From the NCBI GenBank assembly GCA_944387865.1, contig CALXGN010000002.1, forward strand, positions 124,001-188,000: DNA of 64,000 bases, read 5' to 3'. Position numbers and translations under genes: made by a program. The notes below the pieces were generated by a model. It did no database searches. It was not told the DNA's origin and worked only from the letters and a program-made list of their open reading frames with translations. The stretch is from Scatomorpha stercorigallinarum (GTDB taxonomy: Bacteria; Bacillota; Clostridia; Oscillospirales; Oscillospiraceae). Positions 25,778-34,762 of this stretch are shown here, piece by piece (positions within the stretch are counted from its first letter, which is position 1; every line of letters begins with the position of its first letter).

Positions 25778-27081
25778 AAGTATCGCTCATATCCCTCGGC
25801 TGCCCCAAAAACCAGGTGGCCGCCGAACAGATGCTCGCCGCGCTCGCCGCGGCGGGGCACGAGATAACGCCCGACCCGGCGGAGGCCGAGGCCGTGGTGG
25901 TGAACACCTGCGCCTTCATCGAGGACGCCAAGCAGGAGGCCATAGACACCCTGCTGGAGGCCGCGCAGCTGAAGGGCGGCCGGCTGAAAACGCTCCTCTG
26001 CGCCGGCTGCCTTGCACAGCTCTACGGCGGCGAGGTGATGTCCGAGCTGCCGGAGGTGGACGGCGTCGTCGGCGTCGGCAGCTGCGAGCGCATCGCGGAG
26101 GCCCTGGACGCCGCCGCGCGCGGCGAAAGGCCCGTCTATCTGGACCCCAACGACGCGCCCGTGCAGGAGTCCGCGCGGCTGGTCTGCACCGGCCCGGCCT
26201 GGGCCTACCTGCTGATCGCGGAGGGCTGCGACAACCGCTGTTCCTACTGCCTGATACCCTCGATACGCGGGCCCTTCCGCTCGCGCCCCATGGCCGCCAT
26301 CGTCGAGGAGGCGAAGTCCCTTGCCGCGCAGGGCTATAAGGAGCTCATCCTCGTGGCCCAGGACCTCACGCACTACGGCGCGGACTTCAAGGACGGCACC
26401 TGCCTCGCCGCGCTGCTGAGGGAGCTGTGCGCTGTGGAGGGGCTGGAGTGGCTGCGCCTGCACTACCTCTATCCCCACGAGCTCGACGACGGGCTCATCG
26501 AGGTCATCGCCTCGGAGCCGAAGATCGTCAAATACCTCGACATACCCATCCAGCACATCAACGACAACATACTGCGGAAGATGAACCGCCGCGACCGCGG
26601 CGCGGAGATCCGCGCGCTCTTCAAAAAGCTGCGCGAGCGCATCCCCGGCCTGGTGCTGCGCACCAGCCTCATCACCGGCCTGCCCGGCGAGGGGGAGGCG
26701 GAGTTCGAGGAGCTCTGCGAATTCCTGCGCGAAGCGAAGATCGAGCGCGCCGGTGTGTTCCCCTTCTCGCCGGAGGAGGGCACCCCCGCCGCCAAAATGC
26801 CGCACGTGGACACCGAGACCGCCCGCGAGCGGGCGGAGACCGTCCTCTCGCTCCAGGCCGAGATAATGGACGAGTGGGAGAGCTCCCTCGCCGGCAGCGT
26901 CATCGAGGCGATGTGCGACGAATATGACCCAGAGACCGGCACGGCCCGCGGCCGGGCGTACTTCGACTCCCCGGGCATCGACGGCTCCGTCACCTTCCCC
27001 GGGCCCTGCATGCCCGGCGACATCGTGCAGCTGCGCGTCCTCTCGGCGGAGGACGGCGAGCTCAGCTGCGAACCCATCTGA
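25774..27081 (+). CDS. rimO: Ribosomal protein S12 methylthiotransferase RimO
   Basis: RimO adds a methylthio group to Asp88 of ribosomal protein S12. The 435-residue protein has an N-terminal UPF0004 domain (SLISLGCPKNQVAAEQML, with cysteines near 10, 46 and 79). The radical SAM motif CDNRCSYCLIP follows, then IPIQHINDNILRKMNRRD and a C-terminal TRAM domain. The SLGCPKN opening separates it from MiaB and MtaB. It is coupled to recX and followed by pgsA after 24 bases. Confidence 0.95.
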   Translation: MKVSLISLGCPKNQVAAEQMLAALAAAGHEITPDPAEAEAVVVNTCAFIEDAKQEAIDTLLEAAQLKGGRLKTLLCAGCLAQLYGGEVMSELPEVDGVVGVGSCERIAEALDAAARGERPVYLDPNDAPVQESARLVCTGPAWAYLLIAEGCDNRCSYCLIPSIRGPFRSRPMAAIVEEAKSLAAQGYKELILVAQDLTHYGADFKDGTCLAALLRELCAVEGLEWLRLHYLYPHELDDGLIEVIASEPKIVKYLDIPIQHINDNILRKMNRRDRGAEIRALFKKLRERIPGLVLRTSLITGLPGEGEAEFEELCEFLREAKIERAGVFPFSPEEGTPAAKMPHVDTETARERAETVLSLQAEIMDEWESSLAGSVIEAMCDEYDPETGTARGRAYFDSPGIDGSVTFPGPCMPGDIVQLRVLSAEDGELSCEPI

Positions 27082-27105
27082 CCCAGGCAGGAGGCCAAAA
27101 AGAAA

Positions 27106-27630
27106 ATGAAACTCACCACCGCCAGCAAGATAACCATCGTCAGGATGATACTGATCCCCGTTGTGCTCGTCCTCATGTACCTCGACTTCGAGGGGCACAT
27201 GTACTGGGCCCTCGCGGCGTTCGTCGTCGCCTCCGTGTCCGACTTCGCGGACGGCTACATCGCCCGCCACTACGACCAGGTGACGAATTTCGGCAAGTTC
27301 CTCGACCCGCTCGCGGACAAGCTGCTCGTCATCTCCGTCCTGCTCGTGTTCGTGGACTTCGGCCTTTTCCCGGCCTGGGCCGCGATAATAGTCGTGGCGC
27401 GCGAGCTGGCCATCCAGGGCCTGCGCATGATAGCCGTGGAGGGCGGAAAGGTGATAGCCGCCGCCTGGTCGGGGAAGATAAAAACGGCCTCGACCATGGT
27501 CTGCTTCGTGCTGCTGATGCTGCCCATCCCGGACTGGGCCGTCACGGCCTGCTGGGTGGTCGTCCTCGCCACCACGGTGTACTCCGGGCTCGAGTACTTC
27601 GTCAAAAACGCCTCCGTCTTCAAGGGCTGA
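27106..27630 (+). CDS. pgsA: CDP-diacylglycerol-glycerol-3-phosphate 3-phosphatidyltransferase
   Basis: PgsA makes phosphatidylglycerophosphate, the first step toward phosphatidylglycerol. The 174-residue membrane protein carries the CDP-alcohol phosphatidyltransferase motif across SDFADGYIARHYDQVTNFGKFLDPLADK (D-G-x2-A-R-x8-G-x3-D-x3-D). It has about four to five membrane segments. The rimO-pgsA neighbourhood is common in Firmicutes. Confidence 0.94.
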   Translation: MKLTTASKITIVRMILIPVVLVLMYLDFEGHMYWALAAFVVASVSDFADGYIARHYDQVTNFGKFLDPLADKLLVISVLLVFVDFGLFPAWAAIIVVARELAIQGLRMIAVEGGKVIAAAWSGKIKTASTMVCFVLLMLPIPDWAVTACWVVVLATTVYSGLEYFVKNASVFKG

Positions 27631-27633
27631 GAC

Positions 27634-28761
27634 ATGGAAAAGCTCGAAAAAAGGCTCCGCGCGCGCGATTTCGCCCCCGTGCGCGCCGCGCTGCTCCTTC
27701 TTGGGCTGCTTATCGCGTTCTCCGTGCAGCTCCTCCGCACGTCGGAGGGCGCCATGCTCTGGATATACTCGCACATCTCCCGGCCCTATCACGCCTTCAT
27801 GTCCCGGCTGTGCTCGCATTTCAGCTTTTCGGCGGCCGAGGTGTTCTACGCCGTGCTGATAATCGGCCTGCTGGCCTACCTCGCTTTCGTAATCGTCCGG
27901 CTCATACGCCGCGGCGGTCGGCTATTGCAGCTTTTCCGCTGTGTGATAACGCTCGGCATGGCTGCCGCCCTCTTCTGGGCCGGGCTCTGCCTTTTCTGGA
28001 CGCCCTATTACTATGCCCCCGGCTTCTCCGAGCAGAGCGGCGTGGACGACGGCCCGGTGGAGGTCTCGGAGCTGGAGGCCGTCACGCGCTATTTCGCCGC
28101 CCTCACGAACGAGTACGCGGAGGACGTCCCCCGCACGGAGGACGGCTCGTGGGACTACGACCGGCGCGACGTACTCGAGCGCGCGCCGGAGGTGTTCGAC
28201 GCCGCAGCGGAGACCTTCCCCTGCCTTGAGGGGGAGGACCTCGTGCCGAAGGGCATATATTTCTCAACTATTATGAGCTATCTCGATTTCACCGGCTTTT
28301 TCTTCCCCTTCACCGGCGAGGCGAACGTGAACATGGCCTCCCCGGTGTTCCTCCTGCCCTCCACCGCGCAGCACGAGATCGCGCACCAGCGCGGCGTCGC
28401 CGCGGAGCAGGAGTGCAACTTCGTGGCCATCTTCTCCTGCCTGAACTCGCAGTACGCCGACTTCCGCTACGCCGGGGCCGCCCTCGGCTACATCTACCTC
28501 GGCAACGCCCTCAGCCGCGCGGACCGCGAGGCCTGGGAGGAGGTCTACTACAGCCTTTCGGACACCGTGCGCCGCGACTTCAACGTCAACAACGCCTACT
28601 GGGCGCAGTTTGAGGACACGGCCGTGCAGTCGGCCTCCAACAGCGTCTACGACTCCTTCCTCAAATCCAACGGCCAGGAACTGGGCCGCCAGAGCTACGG
28701 CAAGTGCGTAGACCTGCTCACGCACTACTACCTGGAGGCGGCGCGGGAGGCTCTCGCATGA
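27634..28761 (+). CDS. DUF3810 membrane protein with HEIAH zinc site
   Basis: This 375-residue protein has three N-terminal membrane segments. A soluble domain then includes STAQHEIAHQRGVAAEQECNFVA. HEIAH followed 8-9 residues later by Glu looks like a gluzincin-type zinc metallopeptidase site. The family is DUF3810, without an established function. It follows pgsA by three bases and overlaps the next membrane protein by four bases. Confidence 0.82.
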   Translation: MEKLEKRLRARDFAPVRAALLLLGLLIAFSVQLLRTSEGAMLWIYSHISRPYHAFMSRLCSHFSFSAAEVFYAVLIIGLLAYLAFVIVRLIRRGGRLLQLFRCVITLGMAAALFWAGLCLFWTPYYYAPGFSEQSGVDDGPVEVSELEAVTRYFAALTNEYAEDVPRTEDGSWDYDRRDVLERAPEVFDAAAETFPCLEGEDLVPKGIYFSTIMSYLDFTGFFFPFTGEANVNMASPVFLLPSTAQHEIAHQRGVAAEQECNFVAIFSCLNSQYADFRYAGAALGYIYLGNALSRADREAWEEVYYSLSDTVRRDFNVNNAYWAQFEDTAVQSASNSVYDSFLKSNGQELGRQSYGKCVDLLTHYYLEAAREALA

Positions 28762-29360
28762 AAAAAGCCCTCACCGTCCTCGGACTGGGTGCGCTGGCCG
28801 CACTCTGCTCGCTGCCCGTGATCACGCTGGGCGGCGCCGCCTCCGCGCTCTATTATTCGCTCGCCAAGTGCGTGCGCCGCGGCAGGGAGCGGCCCTGGCG
28901 GGAATTTTTCCGCGCCTTCCGGCAGAACTTCGCCACCGGCGCGGCCCTTTCGCTCATCCTCGCGCTGCTGCTGACCGTGGCCTATGTCTCCGCGCTCTAT
29001 CTGGTGAACGCGCCGCTGAGCGCGCTGGTGACGGCGTTTTACGCCGTCACGCTCTTCCTCACGCTCTTTTTCGCGCTCGATATCTGCGCCCTCGGCTTCC
29101 CCGCGCTCTCGCGCTTCAGCTTCAGGGCGGCGCAGATACTCTCCTTCACGCTGCGCCTGCTGCGCCGCGCCCCCTGGCGCGCCCTCGCGCTGATGCTCCT
29201 CGCCGCAGCCACGATGTTCGCGGCCTATCTCTTCCCGCCCGCGGCGCTCATCCTCGCCGGCCCCGCCGGATACCTCGCCACGCTCCTCGCCGGCCCGGTC
29301 CTGAACGCCTTCACCCCGCCGAGGGAGGAGTTTCCGGCTACCTTTGATTACTGGTTTTGA
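28758..29360 (+). CDS. DUF624/YesL-like membrane protein
   Basis: This 200-residue protein has five to six membrane segments. The N-terminal stretch LCSLPVITLGGAASALYYSLAKCVRRG is the hallmark of the DUF624 (YesL) family, here followed by RPWREFFRAFRQNF. YesL-like proteins often accompany sugar transport genes, but this one ends the recA-pgsA run. The function is unknown. The ATG at 28758 overlaps the DUF3810 stop. Confidence 0.8.
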   Translation: MKKALTVLGLGALAALCSLPVITLGGAASALYYSLAKCVRRGRERPWREFFRAFRQNFATGAALSLILALLLTVAYVSALYLVNAPLSALVTAFYAVTLFLTLFFALDICALGFPALSRFSFRAAQILSFTLRLLRRAPWRALALMLLAAATMFAAYLFPPAALILAGPAGYLATLLAGPVLNAFTPPREEFPATFDYWF

Positions 29361-30070
29361 TACGAGGGGGACTTTAATACGAAGGGGACTTCGTCCCCCT
29401 CGTAGGCTCCCCCTCGCGCCGCACGGCGGCGCGGTTGCGCCCACGGGGCGCAAGATAAGGTATCCCCGGCAGGCAAAGCCCGCCGGGGATTTTGGCCGCC
29501 CTATGCGGGCGGCCATTCCTATGCTTGCGGCGTTGGGTGCCTCTGAGTCAACGGGCTTTTCTAAAGTGTCCCATTTTGCGGGGCAAAATGGGACGGTAAT
29601 ACGCCGCCCGCGCTGGGGGCGCGGGCGAGCGAAATGCGCCGGGCGGGCGGAGCCCGCCCACGAGGGGTGGTTCGCGTGTCTCTATGCCTCCCCTACAAGT
29701 AGGGGAGGTGGCCGCACTTTAGTGCGGCCGGAGGGGTGCCGGAAGTCTGCGGTTCTTATCGAAGATGCGCAAACCTTCAACACCCCTCCGTCGCCTGCTG
29801 CGCAGGCGCCACCTCCCCTGCACGGCAGGGGAGGCTTTTAAGTTTGAGAAAACTTAGTGCTGCGAGCGAAGCGAAGCAACGCACGGCCGGCGGTGCAATG
29901 AACTCATTCATCGACGGGATGACCACTCACGACACGCGAAAACCCATAAAAGACAGTCCACGCCTACGACTTCCGCCAAAGCGGTTTTCTCTTTGGAGTC
30001 TGAGGGGTTTCTTTTTGACAAGACAAAAAGAAATCTCTCAGAAAGGCCTTGCAGGGGCTCCCGTCCCTGC
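29361..30070. repeat. Mosaic palindromic repeat element, copy C
   Basis: The gap between the YesL-like gene and the penicillin-binding protein gene is one composite repeat, in the opposite orientation to copy B. It begins with a TACGA(A/G)GGGGAC stem (29378-29404) and ends with GCAGGG...CCCTGC (30051-30070), preceded by the TTTCTTTTTG hairpin (30008-30033). Inside are the GTCCCATTTTGC hairpin (29568-29594), two modules with CCTCCCCT...AGGGGAGG palindromes next to CGGAGGGGTG, and the GCGAGCGAAGCGAAGCAACGC module. No gene is supported. Confidence 0.88.
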
Positions 30071-30072
30071 GA

Positions 30073-31356
30073 TCACCCGACGGCGGCCTGCAGTACGGCG
30101 TTCGCAACCGGGCCGGCGTTGGTGAGGCCGCCGCCGGCGTGTTCTATGAGCACAACGAAGGCGTAGGGGTGCTGCGGGTCGTTCAAAAAGCCGGTCATCC
30201 AGGCGTGGGAGGTGCCGTCGCCCACCTCGGCGGTGCCGGTCTTGGCGGCCACGTCGAGGCCGGGGAAGGTCCACTCGCCGCCGTAGGCGGCCTCCACGTT
30301 GTGGTCCATCATGCCGGCGATCAGCCGCGCCGTCTCCGCGCCGAGGACGCTCGTGGGCCGGTCGAGCTCGCCGTGGCCCAGCAGCGTGGGCTCATAGACG
30401 CTGCCGCCGTTGGCGATGGCCGCCACATAGCGCAGCATGGCGTAGGGGCAGACGAGGTCGTTGTGCTGGCCGATGCCCGTCCAGGCGAGGCCGATGTCCA
30501 TGTCCTCCTGCTCCCAGTCGATGCTACCGCGCTTGACGTCCATGCCGTCGAGCGTGAGCGCCGCGGTGAAGCCCAGGCGGCCGGCGTAGTCCTTCAGCGT
30601 GCCGTAGCCCAGCTCCAGCGCGATCTCGCCGAAGGCGCAGTTGCAGGAGTTGGCCAGGGCCTGCTCGATATCCTGCTGGCCGTGCGAGCCCGTGCAGTTG
30701 AGCGTGATGCCCTGCAGCTCCACGCTGCCGCCGCACCAGAAGCTGCGCTCGAAGAGGTCGGGCATGTTGTCGATGGCCGCCGCCAGCGTCACCAGTTTGT
30801 AGACCGAGCCGGGGACGAAGCTCGCGCCGATGGCCTTGTTGATATATGTGCCCTCGGCCGGGCTCTCGGAGGGGCTGGCCGGGTCGTCCGCCGGGGTGGA
30901 CACCATGCACAGTATCTCGCCCGTGGTGTAGTCCATCAGCAGCACGGCCCCGTTCCGGCCCGCGAGGGCGTTGTACGCCACGGCGTTCAGGGCGGAATCC
31001 ACCGTCATCTGCAGCGTTTTCCCGCTGGAGGTGCCGTTCACAAAGCTGTAGCCCGTCAGCCGGTCGCGGAACTGCCGCAGCGCGCCGGTGGCGACGTTCC
31101 CGCGCGTGTCGCCGATGAGCTGGTAGCAGGCGCGGCGCACGGTCTCGTCCGCGGCGAAGGAATAGCTCTCGCCGTCGGAGGTGTAGAGCGTGACGCCGTT
31201 GCGGTCGAGGATGGAGCCGGCGGGCGCGCCGCCGGAGAAATACGTGGCCCAGGCGCCGCCGTCGTCCGCCAGGCGCACCAGGTAAACGGCCAGGCCCACC
31301 ACCAGGGCCAGGGCGATGAGCAGGGCGGAAGCGGCCCTGCGCTGTACTTTTTTCAT
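30073..31356 (-). CDS. Class B penicillin-binding protein (transpeptidase)
   Basis: This D,D-transpeptidase cross-links peptidoglycan outside the membrane. The 427-residue protein has one N-terminal membrane anchor and a short pedestal starting GSILDRNGVTLYTS. The active-site triad is visible: SVYK in FVPGSVYKLV (SxxK), SCN in ANSCNCAFGEIALELGYG (SxN), and KTGTAEVGDG (KTG). It resembles the PbpA/FtsI-like enzymes of Actinobacteria and Clostridia. It lies two bases after the FHA-SEDS gene, so the pair probably works as one glycan polymerase-transpeptidase unit. Confidence 0.92.
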   Translation of the reverse strand: MKKVQRRAASALLIALALVVGLAVYLVRLADDGGAWATYFSGGAPAGSILDRNGVTLYTSDGESYSFAADETVRRACYQLIGDTRGNVATGALRQFRDRLTGYSFVNGTSSGKTLQMTVDSALNAVAYNALAGRNGAVLLMDYTTGEILCMVSTPADDPASPSESPAEGTYINKAIGASFVPGSVYKLVTLAAAIDNMPDLFERSFWCGGSVELQGITLNCTGSHGQQDIEQALANSCNCAFGEIALELGYGTLKDYAGRLGFTAALTLDGMDVKRGSIDWEQEDMDIGLAWTGIGQHNDLVCPYAMLRYVAAIANGGSVYEPTLLGHGELDRPTSVLGAETARLIAGMMDHNVEAAYGGEWTFPGLDVAAKTGTAEVGDGTSHAWMTGFLNDPQHPYAFVVLIEHAGGGLTNAGPVANAVLQAAVG

Positions 31357-31358
31357 GC

Positions 31359-33113
31359 CTACGCCTCCTCGTCCGGGTATTCGCCGCCGTCATATTCGGG
31401 ATAGGCCTCCCGCGGCTCGGCCCTCAGCGGCGCGCTGCGCTCGCGGCGCACGACGAAGCTGGCGTTGCGCCGCGTGTCCGTGGCCTTGACGAAGGCCAGC
31501 AGCATCCAGCAGGAGAGCAGCGAGGTGCCGCCCTTGGACACGAAGGGGAAGGTGACGCCGGTAAACGGCAGTATGTCCAGCGAGCCGAACACGTTCAGCC
31601 CCATCTGCACCATCATCAGGCTCACCGCGGCGCAGCCGGCGATGACATAGAAGGTGCTGCGCCCCTGCGAGGCGTTGCGCACGGTGAAAAGCGCCAGCGC
31701 GATCACGGCCAGCAGGGCCGTCACGGCCACGATCAGCCCCAGCTCCTCGCTGAGCACGGCGAACACCATGTCCGTGTTGGCGGCCACGATGTCCTTCAGC
31801 CAGCCCTCGCCCGCGCCCTGGCCGAAAAGCCCGCCGGAGGCGGCGGCGCTCATGGCGCGCGTCTGCTGGAAGCCGGCGTCCCACACGTCCTCCCAGGCGT
31901 GGCCCCAGGTGGCGAAGCGCTGGGCGATATAGGGCTTCACGCTCAGCACCAGGAAGCCGGCCAGGCCCGCGCCGGAGACGGCCAGCAGCACCGTGGCGAA
32001 GCTGCCCGAGCGCATGAAGGACACCACCAGGAAGGTTGCAAAAAAGATGACCGCCGTGCCGAAGTCGCCCATCAGCGCGAGCGCGCAGACGCATATGGCG
32101 GAAAACACGATGTAGCCGAACAGGTTCCGCCGCGCGAACAGCCGGTCGAGCGTGGCCGCCCCGGCGTAGATATAGCAGACTTTGACGAGTTCGGAGGGCT
32201 GTATGGTAAAGCCGCCTATCTCCAGCCAGTTCATCGAGCCGCCGCGCACCTCGCCCATCACAAGGTTCAGCGCGAGCAGCCCCAGCGCGGCGGCGGCCGC
32301 CAGCCAGCGCGTCTTTTTCACGCGCTCTAAGTCGCGCAGCCACCAGCCGAGAAAGAAATAGAGCGCCACCCCGGCGATTATCAGTATCACTTCCTTGAGC
32401 ATGTCGTCCGGCGTGCTGGTGGCGCAGACCTCCACGCCCAGCGTGGTGAGGAAAAAGGCCAGCGTCTCCGGCTCGAAGCCCGAGCGCCCCAGCGTGCGCA
32501 TGAAGAGGTAGCAGAACCACTCCGCCGCCATCAGCGCCAGGATGGAGAGGCAGATGATATAGACGTGTTCCTCCGCCGCCGTCACCATGAACTCCAGCGC
32601 CAGGAAGCCCTGGAAGAGCGAGAGGATGAAGAGCGTCACGCCCGGGCCCACATAGCGCCCGGGGGCGGTGCGGCAGCGCTCAAGGCGCTCGCGCTCGGCG
32701 TCGGAGATGCCGCGGAAGGCGGTGGCGCAGCCGGCGAAGTCGATCTCGTCCCCGTCGCCCACTTCCTCCCAGCTCCCGGCCTCCTCGCCGTTCACGAACG
32801 TGCCGCCCTTGCTGCGCAGATCCGTCAGGGTCCAGTCACCGTCCCCGTCGCGCTGCAGCGAGGCGTGCATCCGCGAGACGGTGGGGTCCGTGAGCACGAT
32901 GTCCGCCGAGCGCGCCCGGCCGACGATGCACTCCCAGTGGTTCACCGGGTGTTCCGTGCCGTTGAGGTCCACGATATAGGCCCAGGTCTCCGGCTCGTAG
33001 CGCCCGCGCAGCATGGAGCGCACGCAGCGGAGCAGTATCCACAGCGCGAGCAGCGGCAGTATATATTTCGTCCCCTGCATGATGTATATGCTCATATCCG
33101 GCAGGTTTTCCAT
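31359..33113 (-). CDS. FHA domain-SEDS (FtsW/RodA) fusion protein
   Basis: This 584-residue membrane protein has a membrane segment at about 15-30, then a forkhead-associated domain (VGRARSADIVLTDPTVSRMHASL, DLRSKGGTFVNGEE). A SEDS glycosyltransferase of about ten segments follows, with IQPSELVKVCYIY, GDFGTAVIFFATF and VFAVLSEELGLIVA. FHA domains bind phosphothreonine peptides, so a Ser/Thr kinase may control this polymerase. GGAGGT lies five bases before the ATG. The gene forms a pair with the penicillin-binding protein downstream. Confidence 0.92.
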   Translation of the reverse strand: MENLPDMSIYIMQGTKYILPLLALWILLRCVRSMLRGRYEPETWAYIVDLNGTEHPVNHWECIVGRARSADIVLTDPTVSRMHASLQRDGDGDWTLTDLRSKGGTFVNGEEAGSWEEVGDGDEIDFAGCATAFRGISDAERERLERCRTAPGRYVGPGVTLFILSLFQGFLALEFMVTAAEEHVYIICLSILALMAAEWFCYLFMRTLGRSGFEPETLAFFLTTLGVEVCATSTPDDMLKEVILIIAGVALYFFLGWWLRDLERVKKTRWLAAAAALGLLALNLVMGEVRGGSMNWLEIGGFTIQPSELVKVCYIYAGAATLDRLFARRNLFGYIVFSAICVCALALMGDFGTAVIFFATFLVVSFMRSGSFATVLLAVSGAGLAGFLVLSVKPYIAQRFATWGHAWEDVWDAGFQQTRAMSAAASGGLFGQGAGEGWLKDIVAANTDMVFAVLSEELGLIVAVTALLAVIALALFTVRNASQGRSTFYVIAGCAAVSLMMVQMGLNVFGSLDILPFTGVTFPFVSKGGTSLLSCWMLLAFVKATDTRRNASFVVRRERSAPLRAEPREAYPEYDGGEYPDEEA

Positions 33114-33167
33114 CCGTTACCTCCAGTGGCCGCGCCGTTCCCCGCGCCTCATTTTGCAGATTCTATC

Positions 33168-33196
33168 ATTATACCATCCAAGCTCCCCGTTGACAA
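33168..33196 (-). promoter_or_regulatory. Promoter of the FHA-SEDS and PBP genes
   Basis: Minus-strand TTGTCA (33191-33196), 17 bases and TATAAT (33168-33173). Its -35 lies on top of the -35 of the divergent ZIP promoter. Confidence 0.8.
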
Positions 33197-33218
33197 CCGC
33201 GCGGCCTTGCAATAAAAT
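33190..33218 (+). promoter_or_regulatory. Promoter of the ZIP transporter gene
   Basis: Plus-strand TTGACA (33190-33195), 17 bases and TAAAAT (33213-33218), about 55 bases before the start codon. Confidence 0.8.
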
Positions 33219-33272
33219 AGTGTGCGCCGATATGGACGTCCGAAATGGAAGTAAAGAGGGAAGATACGTAAG

Positions 33273-34142
33273 ATGCTTGGTATGATAATCCTTGTGACCG
33301 CCATCGCCGGAGTGGGCGGCACGGGGCTCGGCGGCGTGATCGCCGCGCTGTTCCGGCGCGATTCCAGCCGCCTCGTGAGCCTGCTCCTGGCCTTCGCCGG
33401 CGGCATAATGACCGGCGTGGTGTGTTTCGACATGATCAGCGAGGCCCTGGCGCCGGAGGGCGCGGAAGGGGGCGTGAGCGTGTTCTTCGTCATGTTCGGC
33501 GTGATGCTGGGCTACGTCGTCATCTGGCTGCTCAACCTGTGGATAGACTCCAAGACCAACCACGAGATCGAGCACATCGACGCCGACCACCCCAAGACCG
33601 CCGACGACCTGGACGAGCTCATCCACTCGGACCATTATGCGCGCCACGAGCGCGAGAGCGAGGACGGCGGCCCCGCTTCGGCCTATCAACTTTTCATCGC
33701 CGGCGTGGTGATGGCCTGCGCCATCGCGCTGCACAACATGCCCGAGGGTATGGTGATAGGCGCCAGCTACGCCAGCGACAGCGCCGCGGGCATCACCGGC
33801 GGCATGGGCCTGGTGATGGCCGTGGTCATCGGGCTGCACAACATCCCGGAGGGCATGGCCGTGGCCGTGCCGCTGATCACCGGCGGCATGGGGCGCGCCA
33901 AGGCGATACTGATCACCGCCCTCTCCGGCGCGCCCACCATCATCGGCGCGCTCGCCGGCTTCGCGCTGGGCACGCTCTCGCCCTTCTGGCTCTCGCTCTC
34001 GCTCAGCTTCGCCTCGGGCGCCATGCTGTACGTGGTGTTCGGCGAGCTGCTGCCGGAGGCGATACTGATGTGGCGCTCGAAGATGCCCGCCCTGGCCTCC
34101 GTCGTCGGCCTGCTCGTGGGGCTGATGATCATTTACATATGA
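33273..34142 (+). CDS. ZIP-family metal transporter
   Basis: This divalent metal (zinc, iron or manganese) importer of 289 residues has about eight membrane segments. Its metal-binding helices read ALHNMPEGMVIGASYAS and IGLHNIPEGMAVAVPLITGGM, the classic HN(x)PEG motifs of ZupT-like proteins. The variable cytoplasmic loop between them is rich in His, Asp and Glu (residues about 90-130) and may bind metal. The stop overlaps the start of the GDSL hydrolase gene. Confidence 0.92.
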   Translation: MLGMIILVTAIAGVGGTGLGGVIAALFRRDSSRLVSLLLAFAGGIMTGVVCFDMISEALAPEGAEGGVSVFFVMFGVMLGYVVIWLLNLWIDSKTNHEIEHIDADHPKTADDLDELIHSDHYARHERESEDGGPASAYQLFIAGVVMACAIALHNMPEGMVIGASYASDSAAGITGGMGLVMAVVIGLHNIPEGMAVAVPLITGGMGRAKAILITALSGAPTIIGALAGFALGTLSPFWLSLSLSFASGAMLYVVFGELLPEAILMWRSKMPALASVVGLLVGLMIIYI

Positions 34143-34714
34143 CGCTCATCTGCTTCGGCGACTCCAACACCTGGGGCTATGACGGCCGCTCGTATCTCGG
34201 CGGGCGCTATGGCGAGGGCACGCGCTGGCCCCGCCTGCTCTCCTCCGCCCTGGGCGCGGAGGTGCGCGAGCTGGGCGAAAACGGCCGCTGCGTGCCGCAC
34301 ACGGCGGCGGAGCATTCCCGCGCGCTCGCTGAGCTGGGCCGCGCCGCCCCGGCGGATTGGCTGCTGGTGATGCTCGGCGGCAACGACCTGCTCACGGCCG
34401 AAGAGCCGATGGCGGAGACGCCCGCGGCGCGCATGGAGCTCTTTTTGCCGCGTGCGCGCGCCCTGCCGGCCCTCGCGCGGGCCAGGACGCTGCTCATCGC
34501 ACCGCCGCCCTTCGTGCGCGGGGCCTGGGTGGGCACGGACCGCCTGGTGTCGGAGTCCCGCCGCCTGGCCGGGCTCTATGGGCGCGTGGCCGCGCGGCTG
34601 GGGATATCCTTCCTTGACGCCGGCGCGCTGCCGCTGCAATATGACGGCGTACACTTCACGGAGGAGGCCCACAGGCTGCTGGCGGGGAAGCTTGCCGCTT
34701 TTATAAGAGGATGA
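34139..34714 (+). CDS. SGNH/GDSL-type esterase
   Basis: This 191-residue hydrolase has block I ICFGDSNTWGYDG (nucleophile Ser), block III VMLGGNDLL (Gly, Asn) and a C-terminal DGVHFTEEAHRLLA (Asp, His). It resembles arylesterases and acetylxylan or lipase-like esterases of about 200 residues. The start overlaps the ZIP stop by four bases. No signal peptide is present, so the enzyme is cytoplasmic. The substrate is unknown. Confidence 0.9.
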   Translation: MTLICFGDSNTWGYDGRSYLGGRYGEGTRWPRLLSSALGAEVRELGENGRCVPHTAAEHSRALAELGRAAPADWLLVMLGGNDLLTAEEPMAETPAARMELFLPRARALPALARARTLLIAPPPFVRGAWVGTDRLVSESRRLAGLYGRVAARLGISFLDAGALPLQYDGVHFTEEAHRLLAGKLAAFIRG

Positions 34715-34718
34715 TAAA

Positions 34719-34753
34719 GGCCCCCCGCGCGTCCATGAGACGCGCGGGGGGCC
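34719..34753. terminator. Bidirectional terminator between GDSL and GH3 genes
   Basis: A perfect 15-bp stem GGCCCCCCGCGCGTC with loop CATGA is followed by CGTTTTG on the plus strand and by TTTATCAT on the minus strand. It separates two converging genes. Confidence 0.88.
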
Positions 34754-34762
34754 CGTTTTGTT

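Noticed and set aside
25741..27819. A 692-codon minus-strand frame over rimO and pgsA.
   Set aside because: It is an antisense shadow of two clearly recognised genes, with no ribosome binding site or motif.
29361..30070. CRISPR array.
   Set aside because: Repeats are palindromic modules of different types with irregular spacing. There are no uniform repeat-spacer units and no cas genes.
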